Shown: positions 38,232-55,359, counted from the first letter of the stretch. The stretch: 64,000 nt of DNA from Janthinobacterium sp. PAMC25594 (GCF_019443505.1 NZ_CP080377.1:4030001-4094000), one strand, 5' to 3'. The notes: generated by a model from the sequence alone, not told the origin. Numbers and translations are program-made.

Positions 38232-38387
38232 TCTGGAAGAAGTAAAGATTATTTATTGATCGGTTTGCCGTAAAAAGCAAATCGATGGGTAATGATTGTA
38301 TGTATCAACAAACAAGCAACAACGTTGTACTTTCTTATCCCTGTAGCGCTCTTTCATCATGTAAATGTTGAGAGGCTAACGTTATAG

Positions 38388-41277
<2,890 letters not shown>

Positions 41278-41412
41278 ATAACCTTAGCAGGTACAGAGGA
41301 TAAGACGGTACAACGTTGTGCGTTTGTTGATACTACTATTCATTACCCAATCTTTGCTTCTTCCAGATTCAGGCTTTGTCGCTCCACTGAGGACAAATGC
41401 CGGTACAAGTTA

Positions 41413-41528
41413 TGCCTGATGACCATAGCAAGTTGGTCCCACCCCTTCCCATCCCGAACAGGACCGTGAAACAACTTTGCGCCGATGATAGTGCTGCAAC
41501 CAGTGTGAAAGTAGGTTATCGTCAGGCT
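41413..41528 (+). rRNA. rrf: 5S ribosomal RNA, copy 1
   Basis: About 116 bases from TGCCTGATGACC to CGTCAGGCT, whose ends pair as helix I. The internal CCCATCCCGAAC and GCGCCGATGATAGTG segments are 5S hallmarks. Confidence 0.95.
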
Positions 41529-41548
41529 TGTTATACGCAGTAGAGAAA

Positions 41549-41578
41549 AACCCGATCCGCAATGGTCGGGTTTTTTTT
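41549..41578 (+). terminator. Intrinsic terminator of rrn copy 1
   Basis: Arms AACCCGATC and GGTCGGGTT (one T-G pair) with loop CGCAAT, followed by eight T and CGTCTGG. Confidence 0.9.
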
Positions 41579-41816
41579 CGTCTGGCGCTTTATTCTCCAG
41601 ATATTACTGAAAATGCTGTCGTCAGCCAGTACTAATCTGCGCATTGCTGCTCCTGCAGTCACCAGGCCGGCGCCGAGCTGGTACAGCTGTATGTGGATCA
41701 GCCCGTTAATATGCAAGCTTCAACGGGTACCAGGGCGTTCAGAATAGTGTTACCTGGTCGATTTGATGGCAATATGGCATCGCATCATTAAATTTCACAC
41801 TTTCTTAGAATAAACC
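41579..41816. other. Spacer between the two rRNA operons
   Basis: 238 bases between the copy 1 terminator and the copy 2 P1 promoter. No gene or repeat was recognised; short frames here have no supporting ribosome-binding sites. A moderately AT-rich stretch (41755-41816) directly upstream of P1 could act as an UP element. Confidence 0.6.
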
Positions 41817-41845
41817 TTGCTGCCTGCGTATAGCTTTGCTATAGT
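41817..41845 (+). promoter_or_regulatory. rrn copy 2 promoter P1
   Basis: TTGCTG, 17-base spacer, TATAGT and the same discriminator as copy 1. The spacer differs from copy 1, and the upstream DNA is unrelated and AT-richer. Confidence 0.78.
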
Positions 41846-41921
41846 TCGCCTCCCCAATGAGACGCTGCAGTTTGCGAAACAACGGGATCACTGGAAACGG
41901 TGAGGGTAGTAAAAAAGAAGG

Positions 41922-41950
41922 TTGACGGATTTAGCGAAATGCTTCATACT
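41922..41950 (+). promoter_or_regulatory. rrn copy 2 promoter P2
   Basis: TTGACG, 17-base spacer, CATACT, with both hexamers identical to copy 1. Confidence 0.72.
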
Positions 41951-42013
41951 CTTTCTTCTTCGCAGCTGACAAACACAACGCTTTGTCGATAGCGCAAAAG
42001 CAGTACCGAATAC

Positions 42014-42026
42014 CGTTCTTTAACAA
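42014..42026 (+). promoter_or_regulatory. Leader boxA antitermination site, rrn copy 2
   Basis: CGTTCTTTAACAA, identical to copy 1. Confidence 0.8.
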
Positions 42027-42127
42027 TTAACAGTCGATAAGTGTGGGCATTTGATGTAAGTGCAGCGTCAATCTTCGGATTGGCGTCTAACTTAAAATAT
42101 CAAATGTTCACAAGAAATAATGAAATA

Positions 42128-42148
42128 GGCGCTACGCAAGTAGTGGCC
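42128..42148 (+). other. Leader hairpin capped by GCAA, rrn copy 2
   Basis: Stem GGCGCTAC / GTAGTGGCC (one bulge) with a GCAA tetraloop. It replaces the TTCG hairpin of copy 1 at the same site and makes the leader one base shorter. Confidence 0.75.
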
Positions 42149-42215
42149 TGTCAGTTTTTTGAGTGAGCGACCCGTCGCAAGACGGTGCCAATAAAATGGC
42201 AAAGTAACAGAGATT

Positions 42216-43749
<1,534 letters not shown>

Positions 43750-43825
43750 GAGTTTGCACGAATCAGTAATGATTCACGCATCAAATGTTCACACTTATCG
43801 GCTGTTAATATAAAGAACAGCATTT

Positions 43826-43902
43826 GGGGCTGTAGCTCAGCTGGTTAGAGCACCGTGTTGATAACGCGGGGGTCGTTGGTTCGAGTCCAACCAGCCCTAC
43901 CA
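43826..43902 (+). tRNA. tRNA-Ile (GAT), rrn copy 2
   Basis: Identical to the copy 1 tRNA-Ile, 77 bases with encoded CCA; anticodon GAT at 43860-43862. Confidence 0.97.
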
Positions 43903-43927
43903 GTTTCTGTAGTCTGGAAATACCCTA

Positions 43928-44003
43928 GGGGGATTAGCTCAGCTGGGAGAGCACCTGCTTTGCAAGCAGGGGGTCGTCGGTTCGATCCCGTCATCCTCCA
44001 CCA
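43928..44003 (+). tRNA. tRNA-Ala (TGC), rrn copy 2
   Basis: Identical to the copy 1 tRNA-Ala, 76 bases with encoded CCA; anticodon TGC at 43961-43963. Confidence 0.97.
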
Positions 44004-44074
44004 AAAGTTCAAACGTAAATCAGCGCACATGGCGCCGGGATTTAGGTTTGGTCTTTTCGAGATCAAGTGCTGTA

Positions 44075-44087
44075 TGTTCTTTAACAA
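44075..44087 (+). promoter_or_regulatory. Spacer boxA antitermination site, rrn copy 2
   Basis: TGTTCTTTAACAA, identical to the spacer boxA of copy 1. Confidence 0.8.
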
Positions 44088-44243
44088 TCTGGAAGAAGTA
44101 AAGATTATTTATTGATCGGTTTGCCGTAAAAAGCAAATCGATGGGTAATGATTGTATGTATCAACAAACAAGCAACAACGTTGTACTTTCTTATCCCTGT
44201 AGCGCTCTTTCATCATGTAAATGTTGAGAGGCTAACGTTATAG

Positions 44244-47133
<2,890 letters not shown>

Positions 47134-47268
47134 ATAACCTTAGCAGGTACAGAGGATAAGACGGTACAACGTTGTGCGTTTGTTGATACTACTATTCATT
47201 ACCCAATCTTTGCTTCTTCCAGATTCAGGCTTTGTCGCTCCACTGAGGACAAATGCCGGTACAAGTTA

Positions 47269-47384
47269 TGCCTGATGACCATAGCAAGTTGGTCCCACCC
47301 CTTCCCATCCCGAACAGGACCGTGAAACAACTTTGCGCCGATGATAGTGCTGCAACCAGTGTGAAAGTAGGTTATCGTCAGGCT
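47269..47384 (+). rRNA. rrf: 5S ribosomal RNA, copy 2
   Basis: Same 116-base sequence as copy 1. Only one 5S gene follows each 23S. Confidence 0.95.
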
Positions 47385-47404
47385 TGTTATACGCAGTAGA
47401 GAAA

Positions 47405-47434
47405 AACCCGATCTGCAATGGTCGGTTTTTTTTT
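47405..47434 (+). terminator. Intrinsic terminator of rrn copy 2
   Basis: Equivalent to the copy 1 terminator but with a G-to-T change in the 3' arm (GGTCGGTTT) and C-to-T in the loop, so the stem loses one G-C pair while the T-tract gains a base. CGTCTGG follows again. Confidence 0.87.
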
Positions 47435-47462
47435 CGTCTGGTGGTTGGGCGCTGGTGGTGGC

Positions 47463-47497
47463 TGTCGGCTTACGCGCGTTGCGCTAAGCCGACCTAC
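47463..47497. repeat. REP-like inverted repeat, copy 6
   Basis: TGTCGGCTTACGCG arm and GCGCTAAGCCGACCTAC arm. It lies between the rRNA terminator and dacB, and further GACCTACG-like fragments follow it directly. Confidence 0.82.
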
Positions 47498-47544
47498 GCC
47501 GACGTACGCTGGCCTACGGTCAGACCCCGGCTGTTCAGATGACG

Positions 47545-47570
47545 AAAAAAAAGCAGCGTTAGGCGCTGCC
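47545..47570 (-). terminator. Intrinsic terminator of dacB
   Basis: On the minus strand: GCAGCG, loop, CGCTGC, then eight T and CGTC. It lies 21 bases after the dacB stop codon. Confidence 0.88.
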
Positions 47571-47590
47571 TTTCTGTCTTTACTTCCCTT

Positions 47591-49093
47591 TTATTGACCG
47601 GCAACCACAGGCGTCGCGCCGCTCCTGGCCACCCACTCGATCAGCGCATCGACGGCGGCGCGGCCATTGCCATTGCCCACCAGGTCGCTATTGATCATGG
47701 CGACCACCACGCATAACTGGTTGTTGGCATCAGGCACGTAGCCGGCAATGGCGACCACATTTTTTAATGTCCCCGTCTTGATGCGGGCGCGCGCGGCGGC
47801 TGGGCTGTTCAGCAGGCGCTTGCGCATGGTGCCGTCCAGCGCCACGATGGGCAGGCTGGACTGGAACTCGGGCGCCCACGGACTTTGCTGCATCGCTTGC
47901 AGCACGCCAGCCATTTGTGCTGGCGCAATGCGTCCCGTGCGCGACAAGCCGGAGCCGTTGTCGACCAGCATGCCCTGGGTGTCGATATGGTGCCGCTGGA
48001 ACCATTCCTGGATGACCAGTCGCGCCCGATTGGCCGTATCTTCCGGCGCCGCCATGGCGACGGGGCGGCTGCCCAGCCAGTTATCGCTCTGCAAGCTGCC
48101 CAGGCTGAGGAACAGGGTGCGGGCCAGAGTGTTGTCGGACGTCTTGTTGATATCGCGCAAGACTTCCGGCAAGGCCCGCGCCACATGGTCGGCCAGCATG
48201 CGCGTGCCGACCGGCTCGGCCGTCGGCGGCAAGCCCGTAAATGGCGCTTCGCGCACCGTGCCCGTGATCGTGCCGCCCAGGCGTTTCCAGGTGGCACGGA
48301 ACAAGCGGTCCGCATAATCGTTGCGGTCGAGCACATTGATGCTGGTGGCCTTGCTGCAGTTTTGCGGGAAGGTGCCGTGCAAGATCACCTGCAGCTTGCC
48401 GCTCGCATCGCGCCGGTATTCGGGCGGGTGCCAACCGTCTTCCCATTTGGCACAGCTGCCCTTGACCAGCTTCATGTCGCTGGTGATGCTGACGTTCTCC
48501 AGCGGCGGCTGCATCAGGATGCTCAATTGCCGATCCGTCGAGTTCATGTTGATATCGAGCAAATTGGTGTTCAGCAACAAGGCATCGGGAATGACGTTGT
48601 AGCGGAACTCGGCCGACTCATCGAAGGGCGGCGTACCGATATCGGGCCGGGCTGGCTGGAACAACTGGCGGTCCAGAATCAGGTCGCCCTTGATTTTGAC
48701 GATGCCCTGGTTGCGCAGGGTTTGCAGCATGTGTGCCAGCACGTCCGCGTTGAAATCCGTGTCGGCGCCGCCACGCAGGATCAAGTCGCCTTTCAGCACG
48801 CCATTGATGACGTCGGCGCTGGTGCGCAATTCCGTGCGGCCGCGGAAGATGGGGCCCAATTGCTCCAGGCCCACGGCCGTCGTCACCAGCTTCATGGTGG
48901 AAGCGGGCTGCATGCTGCGCTCGGCGCCGTGCGACAGCACGGTGGCGTTGCCACGCAAAACGATGGCGCCCATGGCGTCTTCGGGAATATTCGCGCTGCG
49001 CAGCAGCAGGCTGACGGATTCGGGCAATTGCGCGTGGGCAGTCGACAGGCCAAGACCCGCCAACAGCGCAGCCATCAGAACAGGACGTAACAT
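47591..49093 (-). CDS. dacB: D-alanyl-D-alanine carboxypeptidase/endopeptidase (PBP4)
   Basis: 500 residues. A signal peptide ends near THA-QL (about 21). The penicilloyl-serine motif is SxxK at Ser65-Lys68 (PASTMK); SxN is SDN in NKTSDNTLAR; KTG is in IKTGTLKNVV. The large insert between SxxK and SDN is typical of class C low-molecular-mass PBPs. It trims D-Ala and cleaves cross-links in the periplasm, generating material for the recycling genes on the other side of the rRNA operons. It is 8 bases downstream of the membrane protein gene. Confidence 0.95.
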   Translation of the reverse strand: MLRPVLMAALLAGLGLSTAHAQLPESVSLLLRSANIPEDAMGAIVLRGNATVLSHGAERSMQPASTMKLVTTAVGLEQLGPIFRGRTELRTSADVINGVLKGDLILRGGADTDFNADVLAHMLQTLRNQGIVKIKGDLILDRQLFQPARPDIGTPPFDESAEFRYNVIPDALLLNTNLLDINMNSTDRQLSILMQPPLENVSITSDMKLVKGSCAKWEDGWHPPEYRRDASGKLQVILHGTFPQNCSKATSINVLDRNDYADRLFRATWKRLGGTITGTVREAPFTGLPPTAEPVGTRMLADHVARALPEVLRDINKTSDNTLARTLFLSLGSLQSDNWLGSRPVAMAAPEDTANRARLVIQEWFQRHHIDTQGMLVDNGSGLSRTGRIAPAQMAGVLQAMQQSPWAPEFQSSLPIVALDGTMRKRLLNSPAAARARIKTGTLKNVVAIAGYVPDANNQLCVVVAMINSDLVGNGNGRAAVDALIEWVARSGATPVVAGQ

Positions 49094-49101
49094 GGTGCTC
49101 C

Positions 49102-50340
49102 TTAATGGAAAAAGACGTAGGCGACAAAGACGGCCGTGACCACGCCAGCGAAATCGGCGATCAGGCCGGCCGTGATCGCATAGCGCGTCTTGCGGATGCC
49201 GACGGAACCGAAGTACAGGGCCACGATATAGAAGGTGGTGTCGGCCGAGCCCTGGAAGACGCAGGCCAGGCGGCCGACGAAGGAATCGACGCCGTAGGTA
49301 TTCATGGCGTCGATCATCATGGCTTTCGAGCCGGAGCCGCTGAGCGGCTTCATCATGGCCGTCGGCAGGGCGGGCACGAAGTCCGTATTGATGCCCAGGT
49401 TGGCGAAGAACCAGTTCATGCCGCTCATCAGGAAATTGAACACGCCCGCGTTGCGGATCACGCTGATGGCCACCAGCATGCCGACCAAGTAGGGAATCAC
49501 GGTAATCGAGGTCTGGATACCGCCTTTCGCCCCTTCGATGAAGGCGTCATACACGTTCACCTTCTTGCGCAGGGCGCCGATGATGAAGATGGCAATGACG
49601 CTGATCAACACCAGATTGCTGACCACCTTGGACACCAGCTCGATTTCCTGTTTCGTCAGATATTGCGTGAAATACCAGATCATGGCGACGATGGCGCTCG
49701 TCATGCCGCCCATCCAGCTCAGGACGACGCGGTTGAGCAGGTTAATGCGTTGCTTGATGGACACCGTGATGATGCCGACCACAGTGGCCACATAGGTGGC
49801 GATCATGCAGGGGATAAAGATGTCGGACGGGTCGGCTGCGCCGAGGATGGAGCGCTGCGCCATGATGGCCAGCGGAATCAGGGTCAGGCCCGAGGTGTGC
49901 AGCACCAAAAACATGATTTGCGCATTCGTCGCCTCTTCCTTGTTCGGATTCAGGGTTTGCAGGCTTTCCATGGCTTTTAAACCGAACGGCGTGGCCGCAT
50001 TGTCCAGACCCAGCAGGTTGGCCGAGAAATTCATCACCATGTGTCCGGTCGCCGGATGGTCTTTCGGAATTTCCGGGAAGATGCGCGAAAAGAAGGGCGC
50101 GATCACTTTCGCCAGCCAGCCGACGATGCCCGCTTTTTCACCAATGTTCATGATGCCCAGCCATAAGGTCATCACGCCCGCCAGCGGCAGGGCGATATCC
50201 ATCACACCCATGCGCGCCGTTTCAAACGTGCCGTCGATGATGCGCTTGAAGATATCGTTATCGCCGAGAAACAGCCACTGCAGCACCGCGGCCAGGAAGC
50301 CAACGAGGAAAAAGCCGGACCAGATGTAATTAAGTGCCAT
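49102..50340 (-). CDS. SpmA/SpmB-like membrane protein with two Gate domains
   Basis: 412 residues with about 9-10 hydrophobic segments. Two nucleoside-recognition (Gate) domains are visible, at about 40-160 (MNFSANLLGLDNAATPFGLKAM) and 270-400 (LPTAMMKPLSGSGSKAMMIDAM), so it is the fused equivalent of Bacillus SpmA and SpmB. The transported or sensed molecule is unknown. It is co-directional with dacB (8-base gap), as in several gram-negatives, suggesting a link to cell-wall metabolism. It diverges from the peptide-binding protein gene across a 214-base gap holding a bipartite element. Confidence 0.88.
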   Translation of the reverse strand: MALNYIWSGFFLVGFLAAVLQWLFLGDNDIFKRIIDGTFETARMGVMDIALPLAGVMTLWLGIMNIGEKAGIVGWLAKVIAPFFSRIFPEIPKDHPATGHMVMNFSANLLGLDNAATPFGLKAMESLQTLNPNKEEATNAQIMFLVLHTSGLTLIPLAIMAQRSILGAADPSDIFIPCMIATYVATVVGIITVSIKQRINLLNRVVLSWMGGMTSAIVAMIWYFTQYLTKQEIELVSKVVSNLVLISVIAIFIIGALRKKVNVYDAFIEGAKGGIQTSITVIPYLVGMLVAISVIRNAGVFNFLMSGMNWFFANLGINTDFVPALPTAMMKPLSGSGSKAMMIDAMNTYGVDSFVGRLACVFQGSADTTFYIVALYFGSVGIRKTRYAITAGLIADFAGVVTAVFVAYVFFH

Positions 50341-50437
50341 ATGCGATCAGTTCTGTGTGTCGGGAGTGAAAAATGTCTGCATACAAAGTATAGGGGCAGC
50401 CCGATACGAGTTGATGAAAGAATGCAGCAATCGCATG

Positions 50438-50474
50438 CCAAAAAGTTATAAGCTGGCAGCCTGTTTTCATTGGC
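50438..50474 (+). promoter_or_regulatory. Bipartite 37-bp element upstream of the peptide-binding protein gene
   Basis: CCAAAAAGTTAT, 14 bases, TTTTCATTGGC. The terminal TTGGCG can serve as -35, with TAGTGT 18 bases later. It ends 80 bases before the start codon and could also act on the divergent membrane-protein gene. Confidence 0.78.
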
Positions 50475-50554
50475 GCCCCGTCGCTTGCCCGCGTAGTGTG
50501 GGGGATGCCTGTCGCTTATCGCTGTTCGTTACCCTTGTCTGCACTGGATCACTG

Positions 50555-52360
50555 ATGATGTTTTTACGCAAAACCGCCTGCGCCGCCAGCCTGGCCCTGT
50601 TGACGCTTTTTAGCGTGCCCGGCATTGCCGCCACCGATGCCCGCGCGAACAAGACCTTGCACTTGTTCTTGAGCACCAGCGAGACGGGCCTGGACCCGGC
50701 CGTGGCCTCGGACCTGGCCAGCCTGAATTTGATGGAAAATATTTTTGACCCGCTCTTGCGCTATGACTACCTGACGCGTCCGGTGCAGCTGCAGGGCAAT
50801 ACGGCGCGCGGCTTGCCCACCGTGGAAGATGGCGGACGCACGTATCTGTTTCACTTGCAGCCTGGTATTTTCTTCACCCCCGATCCCGCCTTCAAGGGCC
50901 GGCCGCGCGAAGTGACGGCGCAGGATTATGTCTACAGCCTGACGCGCCTGTATGACCCCGGCCTGAAGTCGCCGTGGCTGTTCTTGCTGGAGGACAAGCT
51001 GGTGGGCGATGCGGCCCTGAAAGCCAAATTCAGCTACGACACGCCGATCGCCGGCTTGCAGGCGCTGGACAAATACACCTTGCGCATCCGCCTCAACGCC
51101 ATCGACCCGAACTTCCTGTTTTACCTGGCCATGCCGGCGACTGCCGTGGTGGCGCGCGAAGTGGCCGAAGCGTACCCGGCGGCAGGGCAGATCGGTAATC
51201 ACCCCGTGGGCACGGGGCCGTTCCTGGTCAAGGAATGGAAGCGCAGCGACAAGATCGTGCTGCAAGCCAATCCGACTTTCCGTGCCACCGTGTTCCATAC
51301 CGAGGCCAAGGCGCTGGCCGCCTTGCCGGTCGACGTGCGCGCCATCGCCACTGCGCTGGAAGGCAAGCGCTTACCGCTGGTCGAGCGTATCGAAGTGCGC
51401 ATCGTCGAGGAATATCAATCGCGCATGCTGGGTTTCCTGAAAGGCGAATTCGATTACCTGGAACAAGTGCCGGAATCGATGACGGACATGGTGCTGGAAA
51501 ACGGCGCCCTGAAACCGGCGCTGGCCGCCAAGGGCTTGCAACTGACGCGCTTTCCCGTGCTGCAGACGTATTACATGTGGATGAACATGGACGACCCCGT
51601 GCTGGGTGGCACGAGCAAGGACAAGCTGGCCCTGCGGCGCGCCATCGCCCTCAGCTACAACAGCCGCGAAGACATCGCCTTATTAAAAAAGGGGCTGGCC
51701 TTGCCGGCGCAGTCGCCGCTGCCGCCGAATGTGCTCGGTTACGACAAGGCTTACCGCAGCCCCGTCGGCTACGATCCGGCGCTGGCGCGCGCCTTGCTGG
51801 ACCGCTTCGGCTACAAGGTGGGCGTCGATGGTTTCCGCACGCAGCCCGATGGCACGCCCTTGCTGCTGACCATGCACACGGAGCCGAGCACGGTGGGCCG
51901 GCTGCGCGATGAATTGTGGCGCCGCAACCTGAACGCCATCGGCCTGCGCGTGGAGTTCAAAAGCGACAAGAAGACGGAAATCATCAAGGCGTCGCGCCTG
52001 GGCAAGGTGCAGATGTTCGAGACCAACTGGATCGCCGACTTCCCCGATGGTGATAACTTTATGCAATTGTTGTATGGCGGCAACGTTGGCCGCGCCAACT
52101 ATGCCCGCTTCAATTTGCCCGATTACAATAAACGCTATGAGGAGGCGCGCCTGCTATCCGATACGCCGCGCCGACGCAGTCTGTACTTCGACCTGTTTCA
52201 GCTGATCCACGCTTACACGCCGTGGGTGCTGCTGACGCATCCCATCTCTGCCGACCTGCAGCAACCGTGGCTAAAAAACTACAGGCGCCACCCCGTGGAA
52301 TTCACGTCCTGGCGCTATCTGGACGTCGATCCCGCCAAGGGCCGCCCCGCAGGCAAGTGA
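50555..52360 (+). CDS. Family 5 extracellular solute-binding protein (peptide type)
   Basis: 601 residues. A signal peptide ends near GIAATDA (about 25). The SBP_bac_5 fold follows, with GLDPAVASDLASLNLMENIFDPLLRYDY near the N-terminus, GTGPFLVKEW and RRAIALSYNSRED as family marks. Members bind oligopeptides, glutathione, nickel or muropeptides. No permease or ATPase gene is adjacent, so it must share a transporter encoded elsewhere. The TonB receptor gene follows 217 bases later. Start was set at the ATG-ATG pair before FLRKTACAASLALL. Confidence 0.88.
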   Translation: MMFLRKTACAASLALLTLFSVPGIAATDARANKTLHLFLSTSETGLDPAVASDLASLNLMENIFDPLLRYDYLTRPVQLQGNTARGLPTVEDGGRTYLFHLQPGIFFTPDPAFKGRPREVTAQDYVYSLTRLYDPGLKSPWLFLLEDKLVGDAALKAKFSYDTPIAGLQALDKYTLRIRLNAIDPNFLFYLAMPATAVVAREVAEAYPAAGQIGNHPVGTGPFLVKEWKRSDKIVLQANPTFRATVFHTEAKALAALPVDVRAIATALEGKRLPLVERIEVRIVEEYQSRMLGFLKGEFDYLEQVPESMTDMVLENGALKPALAAKGLQLTRFPVLQTYYMWMNMDDPVLGGTSKDKLALRRAIALSYNSREDIALLKKGLALPAQSPLPPNVLGYDKAYRSPVGYDPALARALLDRFGYKVGVDGFRTQPDGTPLLLTMHTEPSTVGRLRDELWRRNLNAIGLRVEFKSDKKTEIIKASRLGKVQMFETNWIADFPDGDNFMQLLYGGNVGRANYARFNLPDYNKRYEEARLLSDTPRRRSLYFDLFQLIHAYTPWVLLTHPISADLQQPWLKNYRRHPVEFTSWRYLDVDPAKGRPAGK

Positions 52361-52386
52361 CCACGTCGTTGAAAAGGGCATTCATT

Positions 52387-52423
52387 CCAAAAAGTTATGG
52401 TTAGGAAAGCATTTTTCATTGGC
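52387..52423 (+). promoter_or_regulatory. Bipartite 37-bp element upstream of the TonB receptor gene
   Basis: CCAAAAAGTTAT, 14 bases, TTTTCATTGGC: both blocks are base-for-base identical to the copy at 50438, with the same spacing but an unrelated spacer. It ends 154 bases before the GTG start. Confidence 0.78.
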
Positions 52424-52577
52424 TGGGCCTGGTTGCATCGCGCTACTCTGAAAATGAAAACAAATAAAGTAAAGCGCTGGCGTCATAAAAAAATGTACTG
52501 CGAGACAGACGCCGCGACCTTACAAAACAGCCTGGACTTGAGAACTCAAGTTTCGATTGCCCAACAAGGAGAGACCA

Positions 52578-55331
52578 GTGAAATTGAAGAAACTAGCGCA
52601 GTTGGTGGCATTGATGGGGGTGGTGGGGCCGGTGATGGCACAGGACGCGGCGGCGCCAGCGATGCAACGGGTTGAGGTGACGGGTAGCAGCATCAAGCGC
52701 GTGGCCAAGGAAGGCGCGCTGCCGGTGCAAGTCATCAGCTTTGAGCAGATGGAAAAGCAGGGCATCACGACGGCCGAGCAACTGGTGCGTACCCTGTCGG
52801 CGAATGGAACGGGCGCCGAGAACATGACTTCGGGCAATAACGTCTTTGGCGCCGACGCGGACCGCCTGGCCGGCGGCGCTTCGTTCGCCTCGCTGCGCGG
52901 GCTGGGACCGGGCGCGACCCTGGTGCTGCTGAACGGCCGCCGCGTCGCCACGCATGGCGCCAGTGGCCGCGCTGTCGACTTGAATTCCATTCCGCTCGGG
53001 GCAATCTCGCGCGTGGAAATCCTCAAGGATGGCGCCTCGGCCATCTACGGCACGGACGCCATCGGCGGCGTGATCAATTTCATTCTGAAAACCAATTACA
53101 GCGGGGTGGAAGCCTCCGTTTCTACCAACGACACGCAAGCGGGCGGCGGCGCCACGCGCCGCGCTTCCATCCTGGCCGGCACGGGCTCGCTGGAAGAAGA
53201 CCGCTACAACATCATGGTCAGTTTGACGGTCGACAAAGCACAGCGCCTGAACGGCAGCGACCGCTCCTTCGTCAATGGCTACCAGCCGGGCCGCGGCCTG
53301 TCGCCGGACACCACGGGCACGCCGTTTGCCAACCAGATGGCGGGGGCCGGCACGGCGTTGGGCACCGCGTTCCAGCTGCCTGGCGACCCGAATCAATACC
53401 TGCAAGCCAATCCCCTGAGCTTCCAGGGCAAGTGCGACAGCGTCGCCGGCATGTCGCAATACCAGACGGCACTGTGGAAAGACGTGACGTCGCCGTTGCG
53501 CACCAAGTATTCCTGCGCCTACGACTATGGCGCCGACTATGTGCTGCAATTCCCTGTAGAACGGGCCAATTTCCTGTCGCGCGGCACGTTCAAGCTGGCG
53601 CCCGACCACCGCATGTTTGTCGAAGCGCTCGGTTCGCGCACCAAGGCCACGGCGATTTTGACGCCGATGCAGGTGCAGACGAGCATTGCCAACAAGGCCG
53701 TCTACCCCGTGGGCGGCGCGTATTACCAGGATTTGTCGGCCTACATCCCGTCGTTCGACAAGACCAAGCCAATTGCCTACAAATGGCGCGCGAATGACGT
53801 GGGCAACCGCACGCAGGAAAACACCACCGACAATGCGCGTGTACTGCTGGGTTTTGAAGGCAACTTCGGCAAGTGGGATTACAAGACTGGCGTTTCCTAC
53901 GCACAGAGCACCACCAAGACCAAGCTGACCGATGGCTATTCCTACACGGACAAGTTGTACGCGGCCCTGGGGACAGGGATCATCAATCCGTGGGTGGGCG
54001 CGGGCCAGAGCCAGACGGAAGCGGCCAAACAATTGATCGAGTCGACCAAGTTCCGTGGCGCCTTCCAGCATGGCAAGACGACTCTCACCCAGATCGATGG
54101 CGCCGTTTCCGGTGAGCTGTTCCAGCTGCCTGCTGGCGCCGTGGCGATGGCGGCCGGTTTTGATTTGCGCCGCGAGGGCTACAGTTTCGGACAGGATGTC
54201 GATGCCAACCTGATTCTGTTGGCGCCAGGAAATGCTGCATTGAAGGATGTCAGCCGCAACGTCAAGGCCGTGTATGCCGAGTTGCTGGTACCCATCATGA
54301 AAGACCTGGAAATGCAGCTGGCCGTGCGTCGTGATGATTACAGCCAGGTGGGCGCCACCACGAATCCGAAGATTGCCTTGCGTTACCAGCCGGCCGACTT
54401 CGTCCTGTTCCGCGCCTCGACCAGCAAGGGCTTCCTGGCACCGAGTTTCGACCAGCTCTATTCAGGTGTATTGACGCAGGAATTGCCGAATGGTGTGAAA
54501 GATCCGGAAGGCTGTATCAAGCATCCCGGCGTGAAGGAATATTGCAGCATCGATCGTCTCAGCTACACGACGGGCGGCAACCTGAACCTGAAGCCGGAGA
54601 CGTCAAAGCAGGGCAGCGTCGGCATCGTCATCGAACCGGTCAAGGGTTACTCCGCCTCGTTTGATTACTGGGCCATCAATACCCAGGACCAGCTCCTGAA
54701 ACGCACGCCGCAAGTCGTGCTGGCCAATTACCAGGCGCTGAACCAGTATATTTTCCGCAAGGCCGATGGCACCATCGATTATGTACAAGCGGGTTGGTTC
54801 AATGCGGGGGGCAGCCGCGTGCGCGGCCTGGACGTGAGCTTGCGCGGCGAAGGCAAGGTCCAGGACGTGAAATGGACGGCGACCCTGGACGGTACGTACA
54901 TGGACAGCTTTAAATTTGCCGAATACAAGGGGCAAGAATACAAGGAGCTGGTCGGCAATTTCTACACGCGTGATTTGTACTTGCGCTGGAAACACAATGC
55001 CAGCTTCGGTGTCTCGCGCGGCGACTGGAGCGGCTTGCTGATCCAGAGTTTTGCTTCCGGCTACAAGGACCAGGTACCGAATGACGGCAAGGGCACGCCG
55101 CCGCCGGGCTTCAAGGCCGATGTGTCCAGCTACACCACGTATAACTTGTCGGGCACGTACACGGGCTTCAAGAATACGACCTTGACCCTGGGCATCCAGA
55201 ACCTGTTCGACCGCGATCCACCATTCACCGCGCACAACGTGGATGAAGTGGTGGGCGCCGGCTGGGATCCGCGCGTGGCCGACCCGCGCGGCCGCGGCTT
55301 CACCTTCCAGCTGAAGTACAAGTTCCTGTAA
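52578..55331 (+). CDS. TonB-dependent outer-membrane receptor
   Basis: 917 residues. The start is GTG, preceded by AAGGAG, leading a signal peptide (KLKKLAQLVALMGVVGPVMAQ). A plug domain (about 40-170) contains RVEVTGSSIKRV, RGLGPGATLVLLNGRR and VEILKDGASAIYGTDAIGGVINFI; the rest is a 22-strand-type barrel ending FQLKYKFL. It belongs to the large group with the NGRRVATHG plug motif, often for peptides or carbohydrates, and carries no siderophore signature. Together with the peptide-binding protein and shared upstream element, a role in peptide or muropeptide uptake is likely but unproven. Confidence 0.92.
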   Translation: MKLKKLAQLVALMGVVGPVMAQDAAAPAMQRVEVTGSSIKRVAKEGALPVQVISFEQMEKQGITTAEQLVRTLSANGTGAENMTSGNNVFGADADRLAGGASFASLRGLGPGATLVLLNGRRVATHGASGRAVDLNSIPLGAISRVEILKDGASAIYGTDAIGGVINFILKTNYSGVEASVSTNDTQAGGGATRRASILAGTGSLEEDRYNIMVSLTVDKAQRLNGSDRSFVNGYQPGRGLSPDTTGTPFANQMAGAGTALGTAFQLPGDPNQYLQANPLSFQGKCDSVAGMSQYQTALWKDVTSPLRTKYSCAYDYGADYVLQFPVERANFLSRGTFKLAPDHRMFVEALGSRTKATAILTPMQVQTSIANKAVYPVGGAYYQDLSAYIPSFDKTKPIAYKWRANDVGNRTQENTTDNARVLLGFEGNFGKWDYKTGVSYAQSTTKTKLTDGYSYTDKLYAALGTGIINPWVGAGQSQTEAAKQLIESTKFRGAFQHGKTTLTQIDGAVSGELFQLPAGAVAMAAGFDLRREGYSFGQDVDANLILLAPGNAALKDVSRNVKAVYAELLVPIMKDLEMQLAVRRDDYSQVGATTNPKIALRYQPADFVLFRASTSKGFLAPSFDQLYSGVLTQELPNGVKDPEGCIKHPGVKEYCSIDRLSYTTGGNLNLKPETSKQGSVGIVIEPVKGYSASFDYWAINTQDQLLKRTPQVVLANYQALNQYIFRKADGTIDYVQAGWFNAGGSRVRGLDVSLRGEGKVQDVKWTATLDGTYMDSFKFAEYKGQEYKELVGNFYTRDLYLRWKHNASFGVSRGDWSGLLIQSFASGYKDQVPNDGKGTPPPGFKADVSSYTTYNLSGTYTGFKNTTLTLGIQNLFDRDPPFTAHNVDEVVGAGWDPRVADPRGRGFTFQLKYKFL

Positions 55332-55359
55332 GGCGGCCATCTGGCATGCTAACCTCGTG